13,849 nt of DNA from the NCBI GenBank assembly GCA_035503615.1, contig DATJTI010000075.1:1-13849 (forward strand). Reading direction: 5' to 3'. Every line of letters starts with the position of its first letter. Position 1 is the first letter of the stretch. Source of the stretch: AP-15 sp035503615. Its GTDB lineage: Bacteria; Pseudomonadota; Alphaproteobacteria; ATCC43930; CGMCC-115725. This document shows, in pieces, positions 1-7,018 of this stretch. The translations under genes were made by a program, and so were the position numbers. The notes below the pieces were generated by a model that was not told the DNA's origin, searched no databases, and saw only the letters and a list, made by a program, of their open reading frames with translations.

Positions 1-1
1 C

Positions 2-1444
2 CCCGGCCATCTCGCGCAGTTGCGCCGCATCCTCGACGACCCCGAAGCCTCCGACAACGACCGCTTCGTCGACCTCGACCTGCTGAAGAACGCCAACATC
101 GCCGCCGGCGGCGTGCTGCCGATGTGCCAGGACACCGGCACCGCGCTGGTGTTCGGCAAGCAGGGGCAGCGCGTGTGGGTGGAGGGCGACGCGGAGGAGG
201 CGCTGAGCTACGGCGTGCACCGCACCTATACCGAGACCAACCTGCGCTATTCGCAGATGGCGCCGCTGTCGATGTTCGAGGAGGTCAATACCGGCAACAA
301 CCTGCCGGTGCAGTTCGACATCATGACCGCGCCCGGGGAGGACCACGCCGACGAGCTCAACCTGATGTTCGTCGCCAAGGGCGGCGGCTCGGCCAACAAG
401 AGCTTCCTGTTCCAGGAGACGCGCGCGATCCTGTCGCCGGCGCGGCTGCTCGCGTATCTCGAAACGAAGATCAAGACCCTGGGGACGTCGGCCTGCCCGC
501 CCTACCATCTGGCGATCGTGATCGGCGGTACCTCGGCCGAGATGAACCTGAAGACGGTCAAGCTTGCCAGCTGCCGCTATCTCGACAGCCTGCCGGCCGC
601 CGGCAACCGGTGGGGCCAGGCCTATCGCGACCGTGAATTCGAGGCCGCAGTGCTCGAATTGACCCGCGACCTCGGCATCGGTGCGCAGTTCGGCGGCAAG
701 TATTTCTGCCACGACGTGCGGGTCATCCGGTTGCCGCGGCATGGGGCGAGCCTGCCGATCGGCATCGGCGTGTCGTGCTCGGCCGATCGCCAGATCCTCG
801 GCAAGATCACCGCCGACGGCATCTTTGTCGAACAGCTCGAGGAGAACCCGGCACGCTTTCTGCCCGAGATCGACGAGGCCTCGCTTGGCGGTGAGGTGGT
901 ACCAATCAATCTCGGCCGCCCGATGGCCGAGATCCGCCGCACCCTGTCGCAATACCCGATCAGGACGCGGCTCAGCCTGACCGGGCCGCTGATCGTCGCG
1001 CGCGATATCGCCCACGCCAAGTTGCAGGAGCGGCTCGATCGCGGCGAGGGGCTGCCCGACTACGCCAGGAACCACCCGATCTACTATGCCGGCCCGGCGA
1101 AGACACCGCAGGGCTACGCCTCCGGGTCGTTCGGGCCGACCACGGCCGGGCGCATGGACAGCTATGTCGATGCGTTCATGGCGGCCGGCGGCAGTTTTGT
1201 CACGCTGGCCAAGGGGAACCGCGGCGGCGAGGTGCGCGACGCCTGCCGCAAACATGGCGGCTTCTATCTCGGCTCGATCGGCGGGCCGGCGGCGCGCCTC
1301 GCGCTCGAATGCATCCGCAAGGTCGAGCTCGTCGAATATCCCGAACTTGGGATGGAGGCGGTGTGGCGCATCGAGGTCGTCGATTTCCCGGCCTTTATCG
1401 TGATCGACGACAAGGGAAACGATTTCTTCTCCGCGCTCGCCTGA
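2..1444 (+). CDS. fumA: Class I fumarate hydratase (FumA-type), 5' end missing
   Basis: Iron-sulfur fumarase that interconverts fumarate and malate in the cytoplasmic TCA cycle. The reading frame is open from base 2, so the true start lies left of the window; 480 residues are present against about 548 in E. coli FumA, leaving roughly 70 N-terminal residues missing. Three cysteines have the spacing expected of the [4Fe-4S] ligands: C42 in MCQDTGTA, C165 in GTSACPPYH and C259 in GVSCSADR (fragment numbering). Other family blocks are NLRYSQMAPLSMFEEVNTG, KGGGSANKS, VIGGTSAE, AQFGGKYF, VIRLPRHGAS and, at the C-terminus, VVDFPAFIVIDDKGNDFF. Both the fumarase core domain and the C-terminal domain with the GSFGPTTAGRMDSY motif are on one chain, unlike the split two-subunit forms. 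It ends 37 bases before the sigma factor gene. The symbol fumA is by family; the fumB-type paralogue cannot be separated by sequence alone. Confidence 0.95.
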   Translation, partial: PGHLAQLRRILDDPEASDNDRFVDLDLLKNANIAAGGVLPMCQDTGTALVFGKQGQRVWVEGDAEEALSYGVHRTYTETNLRYSQMAPLSMFEEVNTGNNLPVQFDIMTAPGEDHADELNLMFVAKGGGSANKSFLFQETRAILSPARLLAYLETKIKTLGTSACPPYHLAIVIGGTSAEMNLKTVKLASCRYLDSLPAAGNRWGQAYRDREFEAAVLELTRDLGIGAQFGGKYFCHDVRVIRLPRHGASLPIGIGVSCSADRQILGKITADGIFVEQLEENPARFLPEIDEASLGGEVVPINLGRPMAEIRRTLSQYPIRTRLSLTGPLIVARDIAHAKLQERLDRGEGLPDYARNHPIYYAGPAKTPQGYASGSFGPTTAGRMDSYVDAFMAAGGSFVTLAKGNRGGEVRDACRKHGGFYLGSIGGPAARLALECIRKVELVEYPELGMEAVWRIEVVDFPAFIVIDDKGNDFFSALA

Positions 1445-1468
1445 AGCGGCAGCGGACGGAAGGCGGGC

Positions 1469-1473
1469 GGAGG
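1469..1473 (+). promoter_or_regulatory. Ribosome binding site GGAGG for the ECF sigma gene
   Basis: GGAGG lies 8 bases before the TTG at 1482. It decides the start of the sigma factor: the ATGs nearby (1510, 1513) are in another frame, and the next in-frame alternative, GTG 1515, would remove 11 residues and lacks a comparable site. Confidence 0.6.
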
Positions 1474-1481
1474 CCTCCTCG

Positions 1482-2030
1482 TTGGCGCGGACCGGGGGCG
1501 CGGCACAGGATGATGTGGTCGAGGCCCTGACGCGCGGCGACACGGGAGCCTGGAAGCTGTTTGTCCGGCGTTATGCCGGGCTGGTCACCGCGGCGGTGCG
1601 CGGTGTGGCGCGCGACCCGAACGACATCGAGGACCTGGTGCAGGAGGTGTTCCTGCGGCTGTGTCGGAGCGACTTCCGCCTGCTGCGCGGGTATGATCGC
1701 AGCCGCGCCGGGCTCTCGACCTGGATCACGATCGTCGCCCGCAGCACCGCGCGTGATGCGATGCGCCGGCGCCGCCCGGTGGCGGTGCCGATCGAGGCCG
1801 TGCCGGAAGGCTGGCTCGCGGTCGATCCGGTGGTCCCGGTCGCCCGGCTCAAGCTGCCGGACGCGCTGCTGTCGCCGCGGCAACGCGAAATCCTGACCAT
1901 GCTCTATGATCGCGAGATGGAGGTGGCGGAGATTGCGGGCGCGCTCGGCATCGACCCGCAGACCGTGCGCAGCGCCCATCACAAGGCGATGATCAAGCTG
2001 CGCGCCCATTTCAAGACCGAGGCGGAATGA
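1482..2030 (+). CDS. ECF (sigma-70 family, group 4) RNA polymerase sigma factor
   Basis: A 182-residue alternative sigma factor that would direct RNA polymerase to a small regulon. Region 2 covers about residues 15-97: the helix around WKLFVRRYAGLV, then the region 2.2 polymerase contact DIEDLVQEVFLRL (48-60), then the DNA-melting and -10 recognition part around GLSTWITIVARSTARDAMRR. Region 4 covers about 125-176 with LSPRQREILTMLY and a helix-turn-helix EVAEIAGALGIDPQTVRSA that would read the -35 element. The linker between regions is short, as usual in ECF factors, and there is no extra C-terminal domain. The TTG start is chosen for its ribosome site. The gene is followed by an anti-sigma-like gene (70-base gap) and a periplasmic sensor gene, which fits control by a membrane anti-sigma factor. 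I could not identify its target promoter by eye. Confidence 0.9.
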   Translation: MARTGGAAQDDVVEALTRGDTGAWKLFVRRYAGLVTAAVRGVARDPNDIEDLVQEVFLRLCRSDFRLLRGYDRSRAGLSTWITIVARSTARDAMRRRRPVAVPIEAVPEGWLAVDPVVPVARLKLPDALLSPRQREILTMLYDREMEVAEIAGALGIDPQTVRSAHHKAMIKLRAHFKTEAE

Positions 2031-2100
2031 TCCGGCGCACCGGAAGGTTGCGGGGATGGCCGGATTGCAGCATGCCTAGATACCCAAAGAGAGCGGTGCG

Positions 2101-2673
2101 ATGAAGCGAACCGGCGGTAGAATGGGCAAGGCGGCGAACTTTGAGGCGGACCGCGCCGTGTGGCGGTATTGCCGCAGCGCAGACGCGCCGGCGGATGAAG
2201 CGGCGCGCTTTCTCGATCTCGCCGGTTTTGCCGACGATCGGCTCGATGAAGAGGACCACGATCGGGTGGCGGCACTGCTCGCGGTCGATCTCGCGGCGGC
2301 CGCCGATGTGGCCGCGGCGCGCGAACTGGCCATGCCGAGCGCCGTCGAGACGCTGCCTGCCGCGGTCATGGCCGGGATCATCGCCAGGGCCGAGGCGCTG
2401 GTCGCCGATGGCGAGAGCGCGCCCGCTCGCATTTTCTCGCTGCGGGCCGAGCCGGATCGGCCGGTGCTGCAGCGTTTCGCACAATGGGGCAGCCTTGCGG
2501 CGGCGATTGTCGTTGCCAGCTGGCTCGGCTTTGCCATGGGCAGCGACACCTCGGCGGTGCTGACCCGACCGCCGGCGCAAACCGCTCAGACCGCTGACAC
2601 GAACTTTCTGCCCGAGCTGCTCGACCCGACGACGAGCTTTCTGCGAGAGCTGGTCGAGGGCCGGCAGACGTGA
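2101..2673 (+). CDS. Putative one-pass membrane anti-sigma factor
   Basis: A 190-residue protein with an N-terminal cytoplasmic half, one predicted membrane helix at about residues 129-147 (GSLAAAIVVASWLGFAMGS) and a roughly 43-residue outside tail ending in a short amphipathic stretch (ELLDPTTSFLRELVEG). The segment DDRLDEEDHDRVAALLAVD (45-63) resembles the opening helix of many anti-sigma proteins. The zinc motif HxxxCxxC of ZAS-type anti-sigma factors is absent, so this would be a non-zinc type. Function is inferred mostly from position: it sits between an ECF sigma gene and a CnrX/Spy-like gene and overlaps the latter by four bases. ATG 2101 has a modest AGAGAG site 7 bases upstream; ATG 2122 is a possible alternative. 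A plain membrane protein of unknown function remains possible. Confidence 0.72.
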   Translation: MKRTGGRMGKAANFEADRAVWRYCRSADAPADEAARFLDLAGFADDRLDEEDHDRVAALLAVDLAAAADVAAARELAMPSAVETLPAAVMAGIIARAEALVADGESAPARIFSLRAEPDRPVLQRFAQWGSLAAAIVVASWLGFAMGSDTSAVLTRPPAQTAQTADTNFLPELLDPTTSFLRELVEGRQT

Positions 2674-3173
2674 GCCTCGTCCATGCCGTGGCGCATGGTG
2701 GGACGCGCCGGAATTTCCTGAAAGTGGCGTTGGCCCTGTCGCTGGCGCTCAATTTGTTCTTCGTGGTCGGCGCCACATGGATCCGGGTTCATGCGCCGGC
2801 GCCGCCGCCCTCTCCCGAGCAGCGCCTCGCGCAGATGGGTCGCGAGATCGGCCTCGACGCACAGCAGACCGAGGCGTTTGCGGTCTATTCGCAGACCATG
2901 CGTGAACGCCTCCAAGCGATGCATCGGGCGACCCAGCCGCTGGTGTCGCAGGCCTGGTCGGAGGTGGCCAAGCCGCAAGCCGACGAGACGCGGATCATGC
3001 AGCTGCTCGACCAGGCCGGGCAGAAGCGGCGCCAGTTTGTCGGCCAGCTGACGGCGACGACGTTGTCGTTCCTGGCGACGCTGTCGCCCGAGCAGCGCCG
3101 CAAATTTGTCGAGCTCGCCCATCAGCGGCCGCGCCCGTGGTCCCCGCCGCACGATCACGACAGCTCGCACTAG
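2670..3173 (+). CDS. Membrane-anchored periplasmic sensor, CnrX/Spy-CpxP-like (metal-resist family)
   Basis: A 167-residue protein starting at GTG within the sequence GTGA, so its start overlaps the stop of the anti-sigma gene and the two are probably translationally coupled. After an RRNF charged stretch comes one membrane helix or uncleaved signal (about 16-38, LKVALALSLALNLFFVVGATW), then a Pro-rich spacer and an all-helical, Arg/Gln/Glu-rich periplasmic domain (about 48-150). The closing helix LSPEQRRKFVEL is typical of the Spy/CpxP/CnrX fold, in which an LTxxQ-like motif precedes the last helix. The C-terminus is His-rich (HQRPRPWSPPHDHDSSH) and could bind metal. In the CnrYXH system a protein of this kind senses metal and frees the sigma factor from its anti-sigma partner; the same role is inferred here from the gene order. 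A periplasmic chaperone role like CpxP is the main alternative. Confidence 0.75.
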   Translation: MSLVHAVAHGGTRRNFLKVALALSLALNLFFVVGATWIRVHAPAPPPSPEQRLAQMGREIGLDAQQTEAFAVYSQTMRERLQAMHRATQPLVSQAWSEVAKPQADETRIMQLLDQAGQKRRQFVGQLTATTLSFLATLSPEQRRKFVELAHQRPRPWSPPHDHDSSH

Positions 3174-3223
3174 ATTTTGCTCTCGCCCAAACCCCGCGGC
3201 GGCGGCATCGCTGCCGCGCCATC

Positions 3224-3229
3224 GAGGAG
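3224..3229 (+). promoter_or_regulatory. Ribosome binding site GAGGAG for the exported reductase
   Basis: GAGGAG lies 6 bases before ATG 3236. It favours this start over the longer open frame from 3137, which would begin inside the preceding gene and place the signal peptide internally. Confidence 0.65.
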
Positions 3230-3235
3230 CCGCGA

Positions 3236-4000
3236 ATGGCCCAGAATGCTGCAACCGGGCGTTCTCGCCGCGCCGCGCTGCGTCTTGCTGTTGCCGCCGC
3301 CCCGGCGCTGCTGATGACGGTGGCGTGGCCCGGGGCCGCCGGCGCCGAGGCAAAGCCCGCGCAACCGCTCAAGATCGGCATGATCGGCTCCGGCCGAGAG
3401 GGCGGCGCGCTCGGCTCGCTCTGGGTCAAGGCGGGTCACCCGGTCATGTTCTCGTCGCGCCATCCCGGGGAGCTGAAGGATCTGGTGGCCGGGCTCGGTC
3501 CGTTGGCGCATGCCGGCACGGTTGCGCAGGCAATCGCGTTCGGCGATGTCGTGGCAATCGTCGTGCCCTATCCGGCGATGCGGGAGATCGGCCGCGACTA
3601 CGCGGCAGCGCTCGCCAAAAAGGCGCTCGTCATCGATGTCAGCAACCCGATCGCCCGACGCGACGGCGATGCGATCGTCGATTGGGCGAACCAGCAGGGC
3701 GGCGCCGGTCTGGCGACCGCCAAGCTGTTGCCGGGCGCGCACCTCGTCCGCGGCTTCAATGCGATCGGCTCTACGCGGCTCTCGGAAGACGCGCATCACG
3801 CCGGCGGCGAGCTCGGCATCCCGATCGCCGGCGACGACCCGAAGGCGATTGCGATCGCCTCGACGCTGATCCGAGAGATCGGCTACGAGCCGGTGCTGAT
3901 CGGCGGGCTGGCAAAGGGTAAATATCTGGTGCCGGGGACACCGCTCGCTGGCGAGCACACCCCGGCTGAGATCCGCCAGATCGCCTCTGGTCTCGGCTGA
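3236..4000 (+). CDS. NADPH-dependent F420 reductase-like Rossmann protein with Tat-like signal peptide
   Basis: A 254-residue protein related to F420-dependent NADP oxidoreductases (NADP_oxidoreductase/F420-binding family). The Rossmann core starts at KIGMIGSGREGGALG (46-60); SSRHP (73-77) after the second strand could contact the NADP phosphate. Further family blocks are VVAIVVPYPAM (105-115), VIDVSNPI (132-139), VRGFNAIGS (171-179), GIPIAGDD (194-201) and the closing PGTPLAGEHTPAEIR. Unlike typical family members it begins with about 37 extra residues: a twin arginine in GRSRRAALRL, a hydrophobic stretch and a likely cleavage site after AGA, matching a Tat signal. Tat export would suit a protein that folds around a nucleotide cofactor before transport. 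Whether it uses F420, FAD or only NADP cannot be told. The next gene starts 7 bases after its stop. Confidence 0.85.
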   Translation: MAQNAATGRSRRAALRLAVAAAPALLMTVAWPGAAGAEAKPAQPLKIGMIGSGREGGALGSLWVKAGHPVMFSSRHPGELKDLVAGLGPLAHAGTVAQAIAFGDVVAIVVPYPAMREIGRDYAAALAKKALVIDVSNPIARRDGDAIVDWANQQGGAGLATAKLLPGAHLVRGFNAIGSTRLSEDAHHAGGELGIPIAGDDPKAIAIASTLIREIGYEPVLIGGLAKGKYLVPGTPLAGEHTPAEIRQIASGLG

Positions 4001-4007
4001 GGCGCAT

Positions 4008-5450
4008 TTGAGCGACCGCCGGCCGGCCCCCGCTGCGGATCGCGCCCCCGATATGGATCGCGGCTCCGCTGCGGATTGTGGCCCCGCTGCGGATTGCGGC
4101 CCCGCTGCGGATTGCGGCGTGCTGTTCCGCCTGCTGCGCCGCTTCATCGACATCCGGCGCGAGGAGGTCGCGGTCGTCGCTTGGTGCTGGCTCTACATTT
4201 TCGCTGTCCTGTCGTCCTATTACATCATGCGGCCGATCCGCGACGCGGCGGGGGTGGCCGGCGGTGTGCGCAATCTGCAATGGCTGTTCACCGGCACGCT
4301 CATCGGCATGCTGGTGCTGAACATCCCGTTCGCCTACCTCGTCAAAAAGCTGCCGCGCAGCCGCTTCATCCCGCTGACCTACCGGTTTTTCGCCGCCAAC
4401 ATCGTGCTCTTTGCGGTCGCTCTCCACTATGCCGGCGCGGCGCAGGCGGTATGGATCGGGCGGGTCTTCTTTATCTGGGTGTCGGTCTACAATTTGTTTG
4501 TCGTGTCGGTATTCTGGCAGATGAACGTCGACCTGTTCAGCCCGGAACAAGGCAAGCGCCTGTTCGGGCTGATCGCGGCCGGCGCGTCGATCGGCGCGAT
4601 CGTCGGCTCAAGTGTGACCGCCTCGCTCGCCCGCGTGGTGTCGCCGCTCTTCCTGCTGCTGGGTGCGGCATTTCTGCTCGAGGTCGCGGTGTTCGGCGTC
4701 GGCCGCCTGTCGCGCCTGTCGCCGGCGCTGCATCGCCAGCCCGCCGCGACGGCCGAGGCACCGATCGGGGGCAGCGTGTTCGCCGGGATCACCCGCGCCT
4801 TCCGCTCCCCCTACCTCGTCAATGTCAGCCTGTTCGTGCTGCTGTTCGCGGTCACCTCGACCTTTCTCTATTTCCAGCAGGCCGGCATCGTCGCTCGCAG
4901 CTTTCACAGCCACGGGGCGCAGACCGCGTTCTTCGCGACCGTCGATCTCTGCGTCAACATCCTGACGCTCGCGATCCAGCTGTTGCTGACCGGCCGTATC
5001 GTCGGGCTGTTCGGGGTGGCGCTGACGCTCGCATTGCTGCCGGCGCTGACGATTGTCGGCTTTGGCGCGCTGGCGCTGCTGCCGACGATCGCCGCGGTGG
5101 CGGTGTTTCAGGTGCTGCGCCGGGCGGCGGATTACGCGATCGCGCGACCGACGCGCGAGGTGCTGTTCACGGTCGTGCCGCGCGAGGACCGCTACAAGGC
5201 GAAGAGCTTTATCGACACCGCGGTCTACCGCACCGGCGACCAGCTCGGCGCCTGGTCGGTGGCGCTGCTGCGCGTGCTCGGCCTCGGTGTCTCGGGAGTG
5301 GCCGTGGTGGCGATCCCGATCGCGCTCGCCTGGCTCGTCAACGGATTGTGGCTCGGCCGCCGGCAGGAACGGCTGGCGGCATTGCCTGCACTCGAGGTCG
5401 GCACCCCGGCCGCCGAGGGCACGGCACTCCCGGCCGGCAGCGGCTCCTGA
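4008..5450 (+). CDS. Multi-pass transporter related to ATP/ADP translocases (NTP/NDP transporter-like, MFS superfamily)
   Basis: A 480-residue inner-membrane protein with around 11-12 hydrophobic segments from residue 54 on. The early block SSYYIMRPIRDAAGVAGG resembles the first helix and charged loop of bacterial and plastid ATP/ADP translocases, and the downstream PRSRFIPLTYRFF, FWQMNVDLFSPEQGKRLFG and GASIGAIVGSSV blocks are the usual landmarks of the proteobacterial branch often labelled only MFS transporter. The substrate is unknown; nucleotide exchange is not shown. The start is uncertain: TTG 4008 has a weak GAGG site 5 bases upstream and sits 7 bases after the previous stop, while ATG 4053 is a second candidate. 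The first 37 residues from TTG are a hydrophilic tail made of hexapeptide repeats (PAADCG), encoded by an 18-base tandem repeat. It lies between an apparently exported reductase and a secreted phosphoesterase, and is probably co-transcribed with both. Confidence 0.82.
   Translation: MSDRRPAPAADRAPDMDRGSAADCGPAADCGPAADCGVLFRLLRRFIDIRREEVAVVAWCWLYIFAVLSSYYIMRPIRDAAGVAGGVRNLQWLFTGTLIGMLVLNIPFAYLVKKLPRSRFIPLTYRFFAANIVLFAVALHYAGAAQAVWIGRVFFIWVSVYNLFVVSVFWQMNVDLFSPEQGKRLFGLIAAGASIGAIVGSSVTASLARVVSPLFLLLGAAFLLEVAVFGVGRLSRLSPALHRQPAATAEAPIGGSVFAGITRAFRSPYLVNVSLFVLLFAVTSTFLYFQQAGIVARSFHSHGAQTAFFATVDLCVNILTLAIQLLLTGRIVGLFGVALTLALLPALTIVGFGALALLPTIAAVAVFQVLRRAADYAIARPTREVLFTVVPREDRYKAKSFIDTAVYRTGDQLGAWSVALLRVLGLGVSGVAVVAIPIALAWLVNGLWLGRRQERLAALPALEVGTPAAEGTALPAGSGS
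4030..4119 (+). repeat. Five tandem 18-base units inside the transporter gene
   Basis: Units start at 4030, 4048, 4066, 4084 and 4102. The last three are nearly identical (ccgctgcggattgcggcc and close variants); the first two are diverged. Because 18 is a multiple of three the repeat stays in frame and encodes P-A-A-D-C-G hexapeptides in the N-terminal tail of the transporter, with the first units giving D-R-A-P and D-R-G-S variants. Copy number could vary without breaking the gene. Confidence 0.85.
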
Positions 5451-5480
5451 CCATCTCCCGCGCACTGGCCGGTTTTCGAC

Positions 5481-5488
5481 AAAGGAGG
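5481..5488 (+). promoter_or_regulatory. Strong ribosome binding site AAAGGAGG
   Basis: AAAGGAGG lies 7 bases before ATG 5496 of the metallophosphoesterase. It is the best Shine-Dalgarno match in the window and fixes that start ahead of a clear signal peptide. Confidence 0.75.
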
Positions 5489-5495
5489 CGGTGCG

Positions 5496-6947
5496 ATGGC
5501 CCGACGCTCCGGCGCGCTGCGGTTCTGGGTGTGCGTTCTGTTGCTGTCGCTGCTCCCCGCCAGCGATCCTGGTACGGCGCGCGCCGAGAGCATGGGCCGC
5601 TCGTTCCTGATCGTCACCGACATTCATTTCAACCCGATGGCCGAGCCGGCGCTGGTCAATCGGCTGGTCGCGGCACCGCCCACCGCCTGGGCCGGCATCC
5701 TTGACAGCGGCAAGGAGCAAACGCCCAGCCGGTACGGCGCCGATACCAACTGGCCGCTCTTACGCTCGACGCTGCGGCAGATGAAGGCGGTGCTGGCCCA
5801 CCCCGCCTTCGTGCTGGTGCCGGGCGATTTTCTCGCCCATCACTTCCGGGCCAAATTCGACGCCGCTTCCCGCGATCGTTCGGACCGCGCCTATCGCCGC
5901 TTTGTCATCGCGACGATGCGGTTTCTCGCTGGTGAACTCGAACGGAGCTTCCCCGGCACGCCGGTGCTGCCGGCGATCGGCAACAATGACGATGCGTGTG
6001 GCGATTACCGGCTGCGACCGAATGGCTTGTTTCTCGCCGACACCTTGCCGATCGTGCGCAGTCTCGTCGGCGCCGCCGCCGCACCCGGCTTCGCCCGGAG
6101 CTGGACCGGCTATGGCAATTACCGTGCTGGCGTGCCGGGAGCGCCGGGCCTCAGCCTCCTGGCGCTGAACACGGTGTTCTTTTCGCCGAACTACCGCAAT
6201 GATTGCGGACCGGCGCAAGCTGCCGATCCGGGCCACCAGACGCTCGCTTGGCTCGCCGGCGAATTGGCCGCTGCACAGCGGGCGCATCGGCATCTGTGGC
6301 TCGTCTATCACATTCCGCCCGGCATCGATGGCTACCGCACCGGAGGCCGCGGTTCGTGCCCGGGGCCGATCGTGCCGATGTGGGACGAGGGTTACGCCCG
6401 CCCGTTCTACGCTTTGATGCGCCGCTATGCTGGCACGATCCGGGCGAGCTTCGCCGCCCACACCCATATGGATGATCTCCGCCTGATCGGCGATGGCCGG
6501 GATGATTTCGCCTTTGTCGTGATGACCCCGGCGGTGAGCCCGATCTTCGGGCAGAACCCGGCCTTCCGGATCGTCAATTTCGACGCAGATGGCTCGCTAC
6601 GCGACGAGACGACCTATGATCTCGCCAATTTGGCGCAGGCGGGCGCCGGCGCGCCGCCGCGATGGCGGGCGGAATACACCTTCAGCAGCAGCTGGCGCCT
6701 GCCTCGGATCGACCTGCCGAGCCTCGAACGGCTCTACGCGATGATCACCACCGAGCCAGCTGGCGGCCAGCGCTGGCACGACCTGTTCGCGGTGTCGAGC
6801 CCGGTCTACTGGACCCGCTACCGTCATGCTCCCGGCCCGAGCCGCGCCGATCTCTGCGCCACCGGTCACGTTCTGCCCGACGATTTTCGCAGCTGCTGGT
6901 GCAGCGAGGGGCAAGCCGGCAAAATACAGCCTAGCCTGGCGAGATAG
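5496..6947 (+). CDS. Secreted metallophosphoesterase, acid sphingomyelinase-like
   Basis: A 483-residue calcineurin-like phosphoesterase. A Sec-type signal peptide (ARR, hydrophobic WVCVLLLSLLP, cleavage near ARA at 28-30) sends it out of the cytoplasm. The metal-binding motifs are in order: D42-I-H44 in IVTDIHFNP, G110-D111 in LVPGDF, GNND at 162-165, H272 in VYHIPPG and H322-T-H324 in AAHTHMDD. This order and the DIHFNP and YHIPPG contexts resemble the acid sphingomyelinase/purple phosphatase-like branch. After the catalytic domain (about 35-360) comes a roughly 120-residue C-terminal part ending with clustered cysteines (CATGHVLPDDFRSCWCSE), as in several ASM-like enzymes. The likely substrate is a phosphodiester or phosphomonoester outside the cell; which one is not visible. 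It follows the transporter gene by 45 bases. Its stop codon TAG lies inside a short tandem repeat. Confidence 0.9.
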   Translation: MARRSGALRFWVCVLLLSLLPASDPGTARAESMGRSFLIVTDIHFNPMAEPALVNRLVAAPPTAWAGILDSGKEQTPSRYGADTNWPLLRSTLRQMKAVLAHPAFVLVPGDFLAHHFRAKFDAASRDRSDRAYRRFVIATMRFLAGELERSFPGTPVLPAIGNNDDACGDYRLRPNGLFLADTLPIVRSLVGAAAAPGFARSWTGYGNYRAGVPGAPGLSLLALNTVFFSPNYRNDCGPAQAADPGHQTLAWLAGELAAAQRAHRHLWLVYHIPPGIDGYRTGGRGSCPGPIVPMWDEGYARPFYALMRRYAGTIRASFAAHTHMDDLRLIGDGRDDFAFVVMTPAVSPIFGQNPAFRIVNFDADGSLRDETTYDLANLAQAGAGAPPRWRAEYTFSSSWRLPRIDLPSLERLYAMITTEPAGGQRWHDLFAVSSPVYWTRYRHAPGPSRADLCATGHVLPDDFRSCWCSEGQAGKIQPSLAR

Positions 6948-7001
6948 CGAAAATTAGGGGCGAGATAGCGAAGATTATGGCGGCGAGATAGTAGCGATCG
7001 C
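6938..7001. repeat. Three imperfect tandem copies of a ~21-base unit at the end of the phosphoesterase gene
   Basis: The core ggcgagatag begins at 6938, 6959 and 6982, with the first two copies (21 bases apart) also sharing cgaa-attа-type flanks (cgaaaatta and cgaagatta). The first copy contains the TAG stop of the phosphoesterase; the second repeats TAG in the same frame. The third is followed by the palindrome GCGATCGC at 6994-7001. The array fills the 71-base gap between two convergent genes. No hairpin with a T run was seen. Confidence 0.75.
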
Positions 7002-7018
7002 CTAAACCCGCCGAACGC

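Noticed and set aside
2031..2044. Perfect 5-base inverted repeat TCCGG-CGCA-CCGGA just after the sigma gene
   Set aside because: The stem is short, lacks a T run, and lies inside a likely operon; chance is sufficient.
4608..5720. 370-codon open frame on the - strand opposite the transporter and phosphoesterase start
   Set aside because: Its product is a low-complexity Arg/Gln/Asp-rich sequence typical of a shadow frame, and it crosses two supported genes.
6994..7001. GCGATCGC octamer, the HIP1 palindrome known from cyanobacteria
   Set aside because: A single copy in a GC-rich genome is expected by chance, and nothing else points to cyanobacteria.
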